Assembly (NCBI GenBank): GCA_009760855.2
Contig: WPIO01000058.1
Location: 1,333,501 to 1,397,500 of the forward strand
DNA from: Cristatella mucedo
Lineage: Eukaryota > Bryozoa > Phylactolaemata > Cristatellidae
Direction of reading: 5' to 3'
Length of the DNA stretch: 64,000 nt
The notes beneath the pieces were generated by a model, which was not told the DNA's origin, ran no database searches, and worked only from the letters and a program-made list of their open reading frames with translations. How positions within the stretch are numbered: position 1 is the stretch's first letter; each line of letters starts with the position of its first letter. This document shows, in pieces, positions 47,901 through 53,795 of this stretch. The translations under genes and the position numbers were made by a program.

Positions 47901-49257
47901 TTAAGCTATTGATCTGATTATTTGTAGCCTCTCGAATCTTATTGTTGCTTATTGCCTTTTGTAAAAAGGATGGCATTTCGTACCACATTTGCTGGCGAGG
48001 CGATTAAAAAACTTTAAGTTGTTTGTATTTATCACAAAGAAGCAACCTGCATTTGGAATTTTCTGTAGATATAGGTATTCTCTCATGCAGGTGATTTTGT
48101 TTAGACGGACATATTCTGAGCACGATATGTCACATTATCTGTCATTAGCGAACGATCAATTAAAAGTTTTGCAATGATCCTCTATGTGGTGTACTAAAGC
48201 TGGATCGGCTGCGTTGGGGAGGCGGTTCATGAGTAATTGCCACTGCATTTCAAAATTTGGTTATTGACCACCACACCTCTGTAGTTGTCAATGGACAAAT
48301 GATGAAAAATTCTCAGCTTCCTATAAATCGTTGCTTGCTCTGCCGCCCTGGCTTGGCCCAGGGGTTAAGTTGCTCGCCTATGACGACCGAGGTCGTGGGC
48401 TTCCGTCCCTAGAGAGATATAAAGTGCCCTAAGGACACTAAAAAAAATGAAATATAAATAAACAAATGTATATATTTATGTAAGAAAAACATATTTTGGT
48501 GCAGGTCGAAGAGCAAAGCATTTCTTTGGCTATTCTGCTTTTGTTCATTCAATATCAAGCTAATATAACTTGCTGGAGCACCTTATGATACCGGATGAGC
48601 TGGCTATGGATGCTTACGAACCGCTGGTCTGCAACTGTGCTGCAGATCCTAAAGAGACGCATGTCGTGGTGCAAGGATGCCAGGCACTTCGTCAACACCA
48701 GAACGCACGCATTGAAGTACCAGCGCCAGACGGCAGCAGCATCGAAGGCAACGTCTTCCACGCGCAGGCAGGCAGACCAGAAGCAAGCCTCGTGGAAGCT
48801 GTCCTCCAGCTATGCAGCTCGAGGTGGCGGCAGAGGAGGAAGCAGTGGGGGAGGCTGCGACTCGGCCGGCTCCTCGCCCAGCAGCAGCCACAGCTGTGGC
48901 TGCAGCAACCGCAGCCCCTGCGACTTGCTCTCGAGGTCAGAGGTAACGGCCTTGCCCACCTACGGCCTTGCACGGTCATCTCGCTCAAGTGGGAGATGGA
49001 CTCCTGCCTGCAGTCTCTGTGACTGCGACGAGCCCGACGGCATGCTGCTGCAGCCTGCCAGATCCTGGCAGCAACTGTCCAGGAAATGGACTGCAATGGC
49101 GTCGCGAGTCACCGACAGCTTGCCAGCGACGTTTCGTATGGGCCAGGTGGTCGACCTCCGACGTCGAATGACCTCCATTAGCACGTACAAGAGCAAGATG
49201 AGGCTACAGCGAAGCACGTCCGGCAGTTCACTGGAAATAACGCTAAGCAGTGAATGA
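32845..49257 (+). CDS. Munc13-4/BAIAP3-like protein, 24 exons (spliced gene)
   Basis: Spliced gene encoding a protein of the Munc13-4 (UNC13D)/BAIAP3 branch of the Munc13 family, which tethers and primes secretory vesicles for SNARE-dependent, calcium-regulated exocytosis. Numbering from the first codon of the first exon I can place, the product is about 1,400 residues: N-terminal region 1-56, C2A about 57-270, MUN region about 340-1000 with an MHD1-like block in exons 12-13 and an MHD2-like block in exons 17-19, C2B about 1010-1165, and a low-complexity tail about 1225-1400. Human Munc13-4 is about 1,090 residues; the excess is mainly a Ser/Lys/Arg-rich insertion in C2A and the tail. Exons: 32845-32958, 35116-35242, 35485-35848, 36759-36872, 37117-37198, 37440-37652, 37818-38072, 38202-38441, 38615-38911, 39210-39370, 40483-40506, 41151-41277, 43441-43509, 43734-43808, 43914-44015, 44165-44446, 44538-44678, 45478-45510, 45603-45776, 45900-45990, 46090-46258, 46464-46686, about 47370-47487, 48646-49257. 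Apart from the junction into exon 23, every junction is GT-AG and keeps the frame. UNC13D versus BAIAP3 orthology cannot be decided here. Confidence 0.9.
33581..33681. repeat. Interspersed repeat of about 100 bp, intron copy 1
   Basis: Shares with 36960-37060 the landmarks TTAGAATCGCCAACAA, TAACTGCATGCTAGCATAAG and GCCAAGATTGAACCAATA, with scattered differences. Lies in the first intron of the Munc13-like gene. Family unknown. Confidence 0.75.
34050..34112. repeat. (GAT)n and (GGA)n trinucleotide repeats
   Basis: GATGATGATGATGATG with one interruption, then GGAGGAGGAGGAGTAGG. Intronic. Confidence 0.92.
34726..34825 (+). mobile_element. LINE family A, decayed 3' end in intron
   Basis: GAATGCCTAGAAAGAGGTCT and AGTTCTCTAAGATGC match the 3' terminus, followed by a degenerate ATT-rich tail. 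It lies between exons 1 and 2 of the Munc13-like gene. Confidence 0.65.
35116..35242 (+). CDS. Exon 2: start of C2A, calcium loop 1
   Basis: Acceptor TTCAG, donor GTGAGG, ending in phase 1 (AAC G|GT). It encodes the first C2A strand (VVLRVTVLEAKGIRAMDDN). The acidic pair MDDNG belongs to calcium-binding loop 1 and is completed by SDPY in exon 3. The frame stays open into the intron, so a single-exon ORF call here would be wrong beyond 35242. Confidence 0.88.
35485..35848 (+). CDS. Exon 3: C2A loop 1 to strand 4, with Ser/Lys/Arg-rich insertion
   Basis: Begins GLSDPYCMLSML, the classic C2 loop-1/strand-3 motif, and ends at ETLNPVWNEQFT with donor GTGAGT in phase 2. Between them lies a stretch of about 90 residues rich in Ser, Lys and Arg (for example KLRKSFRKSFSGIS), roughly twice the length of the matching human Munc13-4 segment. 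It has many potential phosphorylation sites and a basic patch; any role is inference. Confidence 0.92.
36759..36872 (+). CDS. Exon 4: C2A calcium loop 3
   Basis: Acceptor TGCTAG, donor GTAAGT, phase 2 at both ends. Encodes LHLHLWDSDADETLLKNF. The WDSDADE acidic cluster is the calcium-binding loop 3 of C2A, so both C2A loops keep their ligands. Confidence 0.92.
36960..37060. repeat. Interspersed repeat of about 100 bp, intron copy 2
   Basis: Same-strand partner of 33581-33681 (CTAGAATCGCTAACAAGC, TAACTGCTTGCTAGCATAGG, GCCAAGGTTGAACCAATA). It ends about 55 bases before the exon 5 acceptor. Confidence 0.75.
37117..37198 (+). CDS. Exon 5: end of the C2A fold
   Basis: Acceptor TTCCAG, donor GTAAGC. 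Encodes NLLKHIKQTVEHGKMIDDF followed by IGYVSIPLK, matching the family helix and the DDFLG final-strand motif of C2A. Ends in phase 0. Confidence 0.92.
37440..37652 (+). CDS. Exon 6: C2A exit (WY motif) and linker to MUN
   Basis: Acceptor GCTTAG, donor GTGAGC, 71 codons in phase 0. Contains SSKWYDICRKY and GQISLQLQF, the equivalents of the family WYPLEPR and GQCHLQFQL segments that close C2A, then SRLMELEAKDEAQA leading into the MUN region. Confidence 0.88.
37818..38072 (+). CDS. Exon 7: start of the MUN region
   Basis: 85 codons in phase 0. FFSEPSRTILRLFAIQRGIG matches the family pattern LSPQAATVLFLHATQKDL. The left edge uses the TTGCAG ending at 37817, chosen because it keeps phase 0. Another acceptor slightly upstream is possible but would need a frame change. 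Donor GTGAGC. Confidence 0.82.
38202..38441 (+). CDS. Exon 8: MUN region
   Basis: 80 codons, acceptor TGTACAG, donor GTTTGT, phase 0 at both ends. Helix-rich sequence (LFPEDSQLKAEFGLKIDSVI) aligns in position with the family block that precedes the C-x-F/P motif region. Similarity to vertebrate members is weak, but the frame is continuous with both neighbours. Confidence 0.85.
38615..38911 (+). CDS. Exon 9: MUN region with Gly/Ser linker
   Basis: 99 codons, acceptor GTTCAG, donor GTGAGA. ADVTYWLKSSL is in the position of the family TEWFHLKQQ segment. It is followed by an insertion of about 50 residues rich in Gly, Ser and Ala, then ELMELLIGMIETA, a helix of the MUN core. Confidence 0.85.
38974..39042 (+). 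mobile_element. LINE family A, 3'-end scrap in intron
   Basis: GCGAATGCCAAGTGCCTACA, GAGTTCTCTGAGGGTGC and a short ATTATTATT tail, in the intron between exons 9 and 10, same strand as the gene. Confidence 0.7.
39210..39370 (+). CDS. Exon 10: MUN helices
   Basis: Acceptor TTACAG, donor GTCAGC, phase 0 to phase 2. RAQELLLALEEYQKANQKTT then LHMALKAFLKSAKHYFEM resembles the family segment running from the LVQDVIGDLHQC-type helix to the FRELQWLV-type helix. Confidence 0.86.
40483..40506 (+). CDS. Exon 11: 24-base micro-exon
   Basis: A 24-base exon (S-EGADRYD-R across junctions) between TTCCTACAG and GTAATC, phase 2 at both ends. It joins exon 10 to exon 12 in frame. Support is the phase match and the splice sites only, so it is less certain than its neighbours. 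Confidence 0.6.
41151..41277 (+). CDS. Exon 12: MHD1 core
   Basis: Acceptor CTGTTTAG, donor GTAAGT. SKYQTWFNSAVVFWLQSF matches the MHD1 hallmark GYHDWFKSAVLRWLQ, followed by KALEIDQD in place of KAVELDKL. The 15-20 residues normally found before this motif appear to be missing or lie in an exon I did not find. Confidence 0.9.
41985..42960 (-). pseudogene. Tc1/mariner transposase relic in an intron
   Basis: Minus strand, inside the intron between exons 12 and 13. The N-terminal part (42602-42904) has a helix-turn-helix-like section followed by the GRPR-like stretch GSSRRPCRTIPEE and KRTIKKNLNQQGMLS, typical of Tc1 DNA-binding domains. Catalytic context follows: a TDESK motif preceded by an in-frame TAG where Trp is usual, NDPKHTT near 42280, and SPDPIEHCWQELE (family SPDLNPIEHLWDELE) near 42165. 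Frame changes and stops break the frame between the two larger open pieces, so the element is dead. Terminal inverted repeats could not be identified. Confidence 0.85.
43441..43509 (+). CDS. Exon 13: MHD1, VP..S.VD block
   Basis: 23 codons between TCTTCTAG and GTGAGT. FVPVDSLVKFSNSSVDVLAC matches the family LVP(L/V)xxLxKHSxSAVDLxTC block directly after MHD1. Phase 0 at both ends. Confidence 0.9.
43734..43808 (+). CDS. Exon 14: MUN, WxxPDxxxA block
   Basis: 25 codons, acceptor GCATAG, donor GTGAGT. IIQEWTSIDIKNPDLSLMAA corresponds to the family segment with LxWPDPEEAF. Confidence 0.88.
43914..44015 (+). CDS. Exon 15: MUN helix
   Basis: 34 codons, acceptor TTTCAG, donor GTATTC. TICDGARLYCNKIEFILERQ matches the family VEDTCRLALVYCSLIKAR helix. 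Confidence 0.88.
44165..44446 (+). CDS. Exon 16: MUN, N-N-(L/M)-E block and following helices
   Basis: 94 codons, acceptor TTATAG, donor GTAAGT. CITLNNLEHIRVYLSKIPS matches the family CVVVNDMEQLRLVIGKLP motif. The second half is a long amphipathic helix (CETLIKRMVDRISCDLANYM). Confidence 0.92.
44538..44678 (+). CDS. Exon 17: MHD2 start
   Basis: 47 codons, acceptor TGTACAG, donor GTAAGC. MDPLLSYLTSNFKTLKDKL aligns with the family ILPLMKFLEVELCYMNTNL, and LWNCVLHIFDENLLEG with the following helix. Confidence 0.92.
45478..45510 (+). CDS. Exon 18: 33-base micro-exon in MHD2
   Basis: 11 codons (AKPEYYHMMSK) between TTTTAG and GTCGGT, phase 0. It supplies the residues the family has before the FFHAEG-type motif (xxFYxRL), joining exon 17 to exon 19. 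Confidence 0.75.
45603..45776 (+). CDS. Exon 19: end of MHD2 and MUN
   Basis: 58 codons, acceptor TTTGCAG, donor GTAAGT. FFLILKGHFVNVGL is in the position of the family LVSFFHAEGQGLP, and SLTSQELIVDCYDMMAKHAS matches SSRELIRKYFxxxI at the MUN C-terminus. Confidence 0.9.
45900..45990 (+). CDS. Exon 20: entry into C2B
   Basis: 30 codons plus one base, acceptor CTGCAG, donor GTAAGC. LVTKMGYHEGTDGLYTVIVD corresponds to the first C2B strands (family GxLTVRAxYxxxxxxLxVEVL). Confidence 0.86.
46090..46258 (+). CDS. Exon 21: C2B, loop 1 without acidic ligands
   Basis: Acceptor TTTCAG, donor GTAAGT, phase 1 to phase 2. SSFVTLELCPTCVFH is in the place of the family SDPFVxxELxPxHxFP, and LKTKTV...PSFNERFYL in the place of KTKTxxxTLNPxFDExFxF. 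The loop-1 aspartates (family PLDxNGxSDPF) are absent: the sequence there is FERQPQLSSF. Confidence 0.9.
46464..46686 (+). CDS. Exon 22: C2B loop 3 and last strand
   Basis: 74 codons after one base, using the TGTAG acceptor, which gives phase agreement with exon 21 (CT|T). HLYHYKPFLTDEHIGEAFIE replaces the family VLDYDxLxxDDLxGEAFLPL: the fold is kept, but the loop-3 DYD is HYK. Donor GTGAGT. The closing part KPLCIPVRCAKDMCF has no clear counterpart. Confidence 0.88.
47370..47487 (+). CDS. Exon 23 (left edge uncertain)
   Basis: The right edge at GTAAGC is clear. APKIRLPLLTEPLQVALVV matches the family segment TRLPLxYPxPxG just before the C-terminal helix. No acceptor in the region gives phase 0 in this frame, so either another small exon lies between 46687 and 47370 or the reading near the left edge is disturbed. 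The start coordinate is approximate. Confidence 0.5.
48340..48445 (+). repeat. Possible degraded tRNA-derived SINE
   Basis: Contains GGCTTGGCCCAGGGGTTAAG (A-box-like), GACCGAGGTCGTGGG and a damaged B box, then GTGCCCTAAGGACAC, in the same order as the SINE family in this window. It lies in the last intron of the Munc13-like gene. Confidence 0.35.
48646..49257 (+). CDS. Exon 24: C-terminal helix, low-complexity tail, stop
   Basis: Acceptor GTGCTGCAG, phase 0, 203 codons and a TGA stop. ILKRRMSWCKDARHFVNTRT matches the family C-terminal helix (LxxLxxRxxxxEAxxFVxxxR), which fixes this frame over an overlapping open frame at 48570-49022. The remaining roughly 175 residues are rich in Ser, Gly, Cys and Arg, with no counterpart in vertebrate members; the end is basic (MTSISTYKSKMRLQRS). 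Confidence 0.8.
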   Translation: MLKRRMSWCKDARHFVNTRTHALKYQRQTAAASKATSSTRRQADQKQASWKLSSSYAARGGGRGGSSGGGCDSAGSSPSSSHSCGCSNRSPCDLLSRSEVTALPTYGLARSSRSSGRWTPACSLCDCDEPDGMLLQPARSWQQLSRKWTAMASRVTDSLPATFRMGQVVDLRRRMTSISTYKSKMRLQRSTSGSSLEITLSSE

Positions 49258-49890
49258 ACAGTCGTCGGATGAAATAGTTCTCAGGTGCTTTGCGTTCCGC
49301 TTGCCATTCAAAGCGCCATCAATCGATGTTGCCACAAGCAAGAGCGAGTGCTCGCTTCTATGCAGAAGGAGGGCGGATGCTGCTGGACGGCATGACGGCA
49401 CCTTCTCTGCTCCTGATGACGGCTCAGCCGACCCTCGACACCTGCAATCGCCACATACAAACCTCTAGTTGGCTCGATGCAGGCATGCCTCGAGGGCAGC
49501 TGATCAACTTTCCAATCCGTGACTGTGATCATACTTCCTGGCAGTGATGTCGTGCCAAGACGTGGCAACGTCGCCACCACTAGAACAACGTCTCACTCTT
49601 ACGAGGCTGCTGGACAGCCGATCGTTTAAATATTTATTTTTAGTCGCAGCTTTGCCCTTCCTCGCACTTGTTATTTATTCTCTGAGATTCAAGAGACTCA
49701 AAAGAGTAACATCTGACTCAGCTCATGGTGCTGCTTTGTTTGTATTGACCACCCTATGTTTGATCCAAGACTATGCATGGATATAGTACTCATAAATACT
49801 GTTTTGACACAAAAGGTCCACGTTTTCAATCTCACGAAAGATGCTGGCCGAGCGCCAACGTGTTAGTGGGCTATGGACCATTGTTACTGA
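49258..49890. other. 3' flank of the Munc13-like gene
   Basis: About 300 bases after the stop remain fairly GC-rich with open frames in two phases (to 49468 and 49547), then composition turns AT-rich. No AATAAA was seen in this interval. Most simply this is 3' UTR followed by spacer; an alternatively spliced extension of the tail cannot be excluded. Confidence 0.4.
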
Positions 49891-49891
49891 T

Positions 49892-50059
49892 AGCCATGAT
49901 GGCACACTAGGTAAGGCGGTTGCTTTCACGACCTCGGTCCCGAGGTCGTGGGTTCGATTCCTGTGGTGGGCGATTCTTTATCGCCACTGCAAGTGGTGGT
50001 GATAGCCGTAAAGGCTCTTCTGTCGCTATACAAAAAGAGGCTGTTTAATCAGCTAGGAT
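49892..50059 (+). mobile_element. tRNA-derived SINE, copy 2
   Basis: Plus-strand, near-identical partner of the copy at 16554-16720. B box GGTTCGATTCC at 49951-49961; A-box region around 49900-49920. The head resembles a tRNA with a perfect palindromic arm (GACCTCGGTCCCGAGGTC). Confidence 0.85.
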
Positions 50060-50245
50060 AGCTGTGGATAGCAGGGCTAAAGAGCTATCCAGTTGCTGCA
50101 AGCATATAGTGAGAATTTGCTTTAGGGGGTGAGCCTTGACCTTGACTTGGTGTAACCAGGAGTCGCCGGAAGTATGTCAGATATCACAGTAGCTTTGCCT
50201 GTCCTCACCTAATATGCCGAGAGCAGCATTGCGTTCTCTCAACCT

Positions 50246-50992
50246 GATAATAATAATAACAATAATAATAATAATAATAATAATAATGCACTTGATAAAG
50301 CACGCTCAAAGAACTCAATCTTTTTCCAGGCGCTTTGCCTTTGCTGCAAAAAGAAACGAGATTAAACGGTTAGTAATTTCATGCTTGACAAGCAACATGA
50401 ATAACATGGTTAAGGGTGACATGCACAGGGACAGCATGCAAGTGTGGTTAGTGGAAGCATGCACAGTGTCAGCAGGCATAAGCACATGAAGGACGAGTCA
50501 CATGGACCTACTAAAGGATGTCCTAAATAGTTGTGTTTTTAAGTTCTTTTTAAATGTGGTCAGGTCAGGGAATGTTCTGATGCAAGTCGGGAAGGAGTTC
50601 AAAGCTTTGGGAGCACACGAACTAAATGCACGGTCTCCAAAGGATTTAAGGTTTGTATGAGGTATTGGTAGACTGTTGGATTCCGAAAAGCAGGTGGTAC
50701 GATGCTTAGCCTGGTGGGAGAATAGATCTGAGAGATAGGCTGGAGCCAAAGAATGAAATGACCTAAAAGTGAGCGACAAAATCTTGAATTCAATCCGTTG
50801 CTTGACTGGTAGCCAGTGCAGATCGGTGAGAAGTGGTGTGATGTGGCAGTTACGACGCTTACGACAGACAAGCCTAGCTGCGGAGTTTTGCACCAGCTTC
50901 AATCGCCTGATCGCACATGCCGGTAGGCCAGTGATTAATTCTCTTGAAATAAAAGAACAATTGGACTGGATGTTACCGAACTTAAAAGCCAA
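50246..50992 (-). mobile_element. LINE family A, 5'-truncated copy with open RT C-terminus
   Basis: Minus-strand copy whose last 164 RT codons (50992 to 50498) are uninterrupted: NSAARLVCRKRRNCHITPLL, LHWLPVKQRIEFKILSLTFR, SFGDRAFSSCAPKALNS and a stop. This block is characteristic of CR1/L2/Rex-type non-LTR retrotransposons. The 3' UTR follows (50498 down to about 50290), then a (TTA)n tail (50246-50287 on the plus strand as ATA/ATT). It is truncated at about 50992 as expected from incomplete reverse transcription, and is the youngest-looking LINE copy here. Confidence 0.88.
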
Positions 50993-53316
50993 GTTTCCCT
51001 ACCGCAGCTGTGCTGCAGGTAAGTTGAATAAAATTATTACTGAGTGGTTATATTCAAAATATTTGAGGTATGCTTGTGAGAAACATCGCTCTTAGAAAAA
51101 AGCCATCGCTGTGAGCACTTGGCGACAGTTTGTACTGGGTTTTGCTGAGACATGGCTTAGTTGGCCTCGATGTTATGCTTTTCTTGAACAAGCAGAAATG
51201 ACGCAGCTAAAGGTTAGGATCTTGGACAACTAAGGTGAAATGACAGCTTGCTGTGGTTAGTATCAATAGTAGGCCACGAATAGTAGGCCTTTGCAGATTG
51301 TCTTTTATTACTTGCAATACAGAATGGTTGGAATGGACACTGCATGGAGCTGGGTGCCGACAGTTATTGCTTTTGGGGCGATCCTACGACCTCTTGCAGA
51401 TCGATCGAGCGTCCTACCGATTGAGCTATCGATATTTCTGACTTACAGGCACTCTATACCGGAGAGTGAATTTTAAATTCGTGCTGTTCTTAACGTGCTC
51501 CAGCCGAACCCCGGTGTATGGCTGAGTGGGGGAGTGCATTTGCTTATAACTGCATATTTGACACCGAGCTGCAGCCATTTTGCCAGCTTCTCTTTGGGCA
51601 CCAGAGAGCGTATCCGCAGTATGAAGCCAATTTCATAAGTAAATATCTTAGAAACTCCGACGAATACGCGCTAGAAAGACTTTTACCATCAACCCGACGA
51701 CGCTGACTCAACAGCAGAGCAGAACTACAAGGCAGCGCATGCAACACGTCCTCAGCTCTTTCAAGGCGCGACAGAGCCTTCCGAGACACGCCAAGAAATA
51801 GCGAAATCCGAGGTGACCCCCACAGGTAGGTCGTTTTAGATCCCTTCTCATAGACGAATATCGTGACCGTTGTATATATAAAAATTGCAGCCGCTATTGG
51901 AAACTAGTTTCTGGATATACGTGCCGTTAAATGAACTTCCCTTTCTGGGTTCTTTAGGACCTTGGAAAAAGGTACGATTCCAAATTTTAAGAGAGCTTGA
52001 AGCTTCTTTAGCGACTCGGCCGGAAGCCTTTTAGACCCGACCAGAGAGAATTGATGGGCTGATTTTAAGCGCCTGAAGCTGTGCTCGGACGCGTGGCCCT
52101 ACAGGATTTCGCAGCCCCATCTATAATGAGAACTCGGCGGTATTGTGACATTACCGGCATCGCGTCGGGTAGCTCTCCCGAAAATGCGCGCCCAAATGCA
52201 TGCCACCTGGAAAGGCTCTTTAGCTTCTCTTGGAAGTTGCCCGTTTCCGGTACTCCGAGGCTTCGCGTCGAGGAGGAGCCGCTCGCTCGGGCCCCGTCTA
52301 AAGGGAAATACCTATCCCCATTTGGAGAGCATGCAGCTTCGCTCCGAAATGCACGACCCCTGCCTGCAGGTTCTCCAAGCAACCTTTCTACAAATTGCAT
52401 TATTCCTTTCGAGGCTCTAAAATAATGATCGCCTCCTTTAGCAAGATTGCGGCCCACAACGGAAATCGACTCCGAAAATGCCCGCCGGTGGAGCCGCTGC
52501 AGTCGCTTATTTAGCCGCGTCAAAAAGTAGCGGCTGTTGCCCCCCCCCACAAGAGCAGTTCCAACGGAGCAGTACCTGACGGTCAGTACCTGACGGGTGC
52601 CGAGCGCCGCTCCGGTAAGTAGCACGGTAGCCGCCCACGGGCTAAGCCGGTGCCTGGTTTTCTAGGAAGGGGGTTTGGAGACAATGCGCCTACGCGGTGG
52701 CGCGCTTGCGACGCACCTCTTCCGGATCGCATACCGGGGGCGTCGAAGCCCCCACCACCAAAGGCCAAGGCCAAGGCCTCGCCTACCCGTACGCTTGACT
52801 GATGTGTTCCCAGCTTGAATAATTCGTTGTCGGCTATCGCGTTCGCCGTCGCGCCTCCGCCAAAAGAGAGGTCGCGCCAGCAGCTCTTGCGACGGTTCAA
52901 AACGTGGTCAGGAACTGTGTTGCCTATTAATTAATAGAGCCGCTCCGGACGCTTTTGAAAACAGCTAGGCATGGGGAGATAGGAGAGCATAGCGCAAGCG
53001 GGCATTCACCTACCGGCATTCATACACTGGCAGGCTGTACCGACCGAGGTGACCGTACATTAGGGGTACGGTCGTTTTCTCGTCTCGAAATGGCATCGCT
53101 GATAATATTGAATTATTTTATATTGAATATTACCCGACGTTGAATCATTTCCCGTGCAAGCAAATTTTACAGCTAGAAAAGGTGTAGCATGAATTCAGTA
53201 TACAGTGTGCAAAAATTGACATGTTCTTGTTTGTGCGTGTCACGTCTAGCCTTGTTATACTTGCTGTCATTAAGCGTGCTACTGTTCTATTACAGTGACT
53301 CCGGCGGCAGCTGTTC
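50993..53316. other. No gene supported; CpG-rich from about 52.0 kb
   Basis: From about 52030 to 52900 the DNA is GC- and CpG-rich, with a ten-base C run near 52540 and a 13-base tandem duplication (CAGTACCTGACGG) at 52570-52597. Confidence 0.4.
52065..52625 (-). other. Unrecognised 186-codon open frame in a CpG-rich block
   Basis: The minus-strand frame starts GTG/ATG-like near 52625 and has no stop for 186 codons. It shows no domain I recognise, and the composition (Arg, Ser, Gly, Ala) is what a GC-rich strand gives by chance. Plus-strand frames are also open (52081-52425). A gene is possible but not supported. Confidence 0.2.
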
Positions 53317-53700
53317 TTGTGGAGTCTCACGGCGACACAGCGCGGATGTGAGCGGTCAACGACAGTCAATCTAGATTTCCCCAAACGCGTACATGTACGC
53401 GAGGTCGACGAGCCACAGCAGCCGTCAAATGGCTCAACTATTGGCCGCAGGTTCGGAGTGCATCCGTGTCGGGGCGCTAATTACAACACCAGCATGAATC
53501 CAGCGCACACAACGCAACGTCCCTTCCCCTATAGAATGGAGTGCTGCGTGGCACGCAACATCCGCTACATCAAAGGCTGCGGACGATGCGCCGAATCAAT
53601 AGCCCAACCACCTGCTGCAGGCGGGCATACTTTAGTAGTCGGCTGCTGCTGCGCTAACTGCAATAGTAGAAGCAGCAGGCGTACTCAACACTACCACTAG
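53317..53700 (+). other. Cysteine-rich open frame, status unclear
   Basis: 127 open codons with clustered cysteines (ECCVARNIRYIKGCGRC, then GCCCANC). A separate frame just upstream (53189-53374) includes a hydrophobic stretch like a signal peptide (LALLYLLSLSVLL). No splice joining the two in frame was found, and the last codons come from a LINE fragment. Chance is a fair explanation. Confidence 0.2.
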
Positions 53701-53795
53701 CCATTCAATTGCGCTTCTTTTGCAGCAAATTTTAAAGTGCTTAGAAAGTGATTGAGTTCTCTAATGACACTATTACAAATATTATTTTCGTTGCA
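53690..53795 (+). mobile_element. LINE family A, 3'-end fragment
   Basis: Begins within CACTACCACTAGCCATTCAA and runs through TTTGCAGCAAATTTTAAAGT, CTTAGAAAGTGATTGAGTTC and a TTACAAATATTATTTT tail. Only the last 100 bases of the element are present. Confidence 0.78.

Noticed and set aside
48570-49022. 150-codon frame overlapping exon 24 in another phase
   Set aside because: The family C-terminal helix and the phase-0 acceptor are in the other frame; this one is a shadow of the GC-rich exon.
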